DNA of 64,000 nucleotides, from assembly GCA_964652195.1 (NCBI GenBank), contig CAZZBB010000060.1:43347-107346 (forward strand), written 5' to 3'. Of the stretch, positions 63,947 through 64,000 are shown in pieces (within the stretch, counting starts at the first letter, position 1; the number at the start of each line of letters is the position of its first letter). The translations under genes were made by a program, and so were the position numbers. The stretch comes from MSPOR6 sp964652195. Its GTDB lineage: Bacteria; Poribacteria; WGA-4E; WGA-3G. The notes under the pieces are model-generated. The model ran no database searches. It was not told the DNA's origin and saw only the letters and a program-made list of their open reading frames with translations.

Positions 63947-63978
63947 AAAGCGATTTTCAGTATTGGAATACGACACTT

Positions 63979-64000
63979 ATGACATCCTCACTACTCAATA
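63979..64000 (+). CDS. Start of a gene leaving the window
   Basis: ATG 63979 followed by ACATCCTCACTACTCAAT gives MTSSLLN before the edge. No Shine-Dalgarno sequence is seen in the 25-base leader. The strong promoter just upstream is the main reason to call a gene. Identity cannot be told. Confidence 0.4.

Larger units (their letters stand above)
61498..63978. other. Gene-poor repeat cluster
   Basis: About 2.5 kb. Contains the GCGGATTAC-type repeat (61990-62040), an AT-rich stretch like 15880-15960, a family B MITE (62191-62306), a doubtful 100-codon frame (62464-62766), the family C repeat (62951-63086), a GCACTCCAGCGGAGTGC hairpin (63307-63323), an inverted pair GGTGCGTAA/TTACGCACC near 63618-63656, a GGTTGGGTTGAGG inverted repeat (63725-63805) and a CGCAGCATGC palindrome (63806-63832). 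No gene is called except the low-confidence frame. Confidence 0.55.

Noticed and set aside
1..64000. tRNA, rRNA, riboswitch or replication-origin signals
   Set aside because: I scanned intergenic regions for tRNA T-arm and rRNA-like sequence and for dnaA-box clusters and saw none; short or unusual RNAs could be missed by eye.

Overview
The window is AT-rich (roughly 40% G+C by eye) bacterial DNA with short sigma70-type promoters and good Shine-Dalgarno sequences. The gene content suggests Candidatus Poribacteria or a close uncultured relative: four phytanoyl-CoA-dioxygenase (PhyH) proteins, two paralogous sulfatases, Gfo/Idh/MocA dehydrogenases, a large WD40 protein, a YCF48/BNR protein, a ThuA protein, FabV, a bacterial microcompartment (BMC) shell protein, and many dispersed palindromic repeats. 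This placement is an inference from gene families; no rRNA or tRNA gene was found to confirm it.

Layout. 1-2.7 kb: the start of a Gfo/Idh gene, a repeat-rich spacer, and a small-protein/SDR pair. 2.7-8.1 kb: a minus-strand group that opens with a DUF3179 protein whose conserved CxxC first cysteine codon is replaced by an in-frame UGA followed by a SECIS-like hairpin (candidate selenoprotein), then small hypothetical, TA-like and membrane genes and a Fic protein with an operator-like repeat array. 8.4-15.7 kb: a decayed defence island with hsdM and hsdS intact but split by repeats, a truncated AAA ATPase abutting a HicA stub, a HicB-domain fusion, and only an N-terminal stub of hsdR. 16.5-22.8 kb: M42 peptidase, TIM-barrel-like protein, aldo/keto reductase, two PhyH proteins and tgt. 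22.8-32.9 kb: a WD40 protein, an operon (ABC ATPase, PfkB kinase, membrane protein, archaeal-type pantoate kinase) and tandem sulfatases.

32.9-40.3 kb: an overlapping ATPase/TOPRIM-like (DUF4276) pair, PhyH, Gfo/Idh, YCF48-like protein and a phosphohexomutase. 40.6-43.6 kb: an XRE regulator with a broken ImmA/IrrE partner, and ligA. 43.7-51.2 kb: a mini BMC locus (shell hexamer plus CoA-acylating aldehyde dehydrogenase) divergent from a TCA-cycle group (divergent citrate synthase, isocitrate dehydrogenase, a 45-residue membrane peptide, an Ig-like lipoprotein, malate dehydrogenase). 51.2-61.5 kb: a PD-(D/E)XK-like protein, dnaK, LamG protein, PhyH, NRAMP-like transporter, ThuA, solute-binding lipoprotein, fabV and a RidA-family gene. 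61.5-64 kb: a gene-poor repeat cluster ending with a strong promoter and the first codons of a gene leaving the window.

The most unusual single observation is the UGA-containing DUF3179 gene. The second theme is the density of miniature inverted-repeat elements (at least two MITE-like families with three copies each, plus other palindromes), which sit where genes of the defence island were split or lost.
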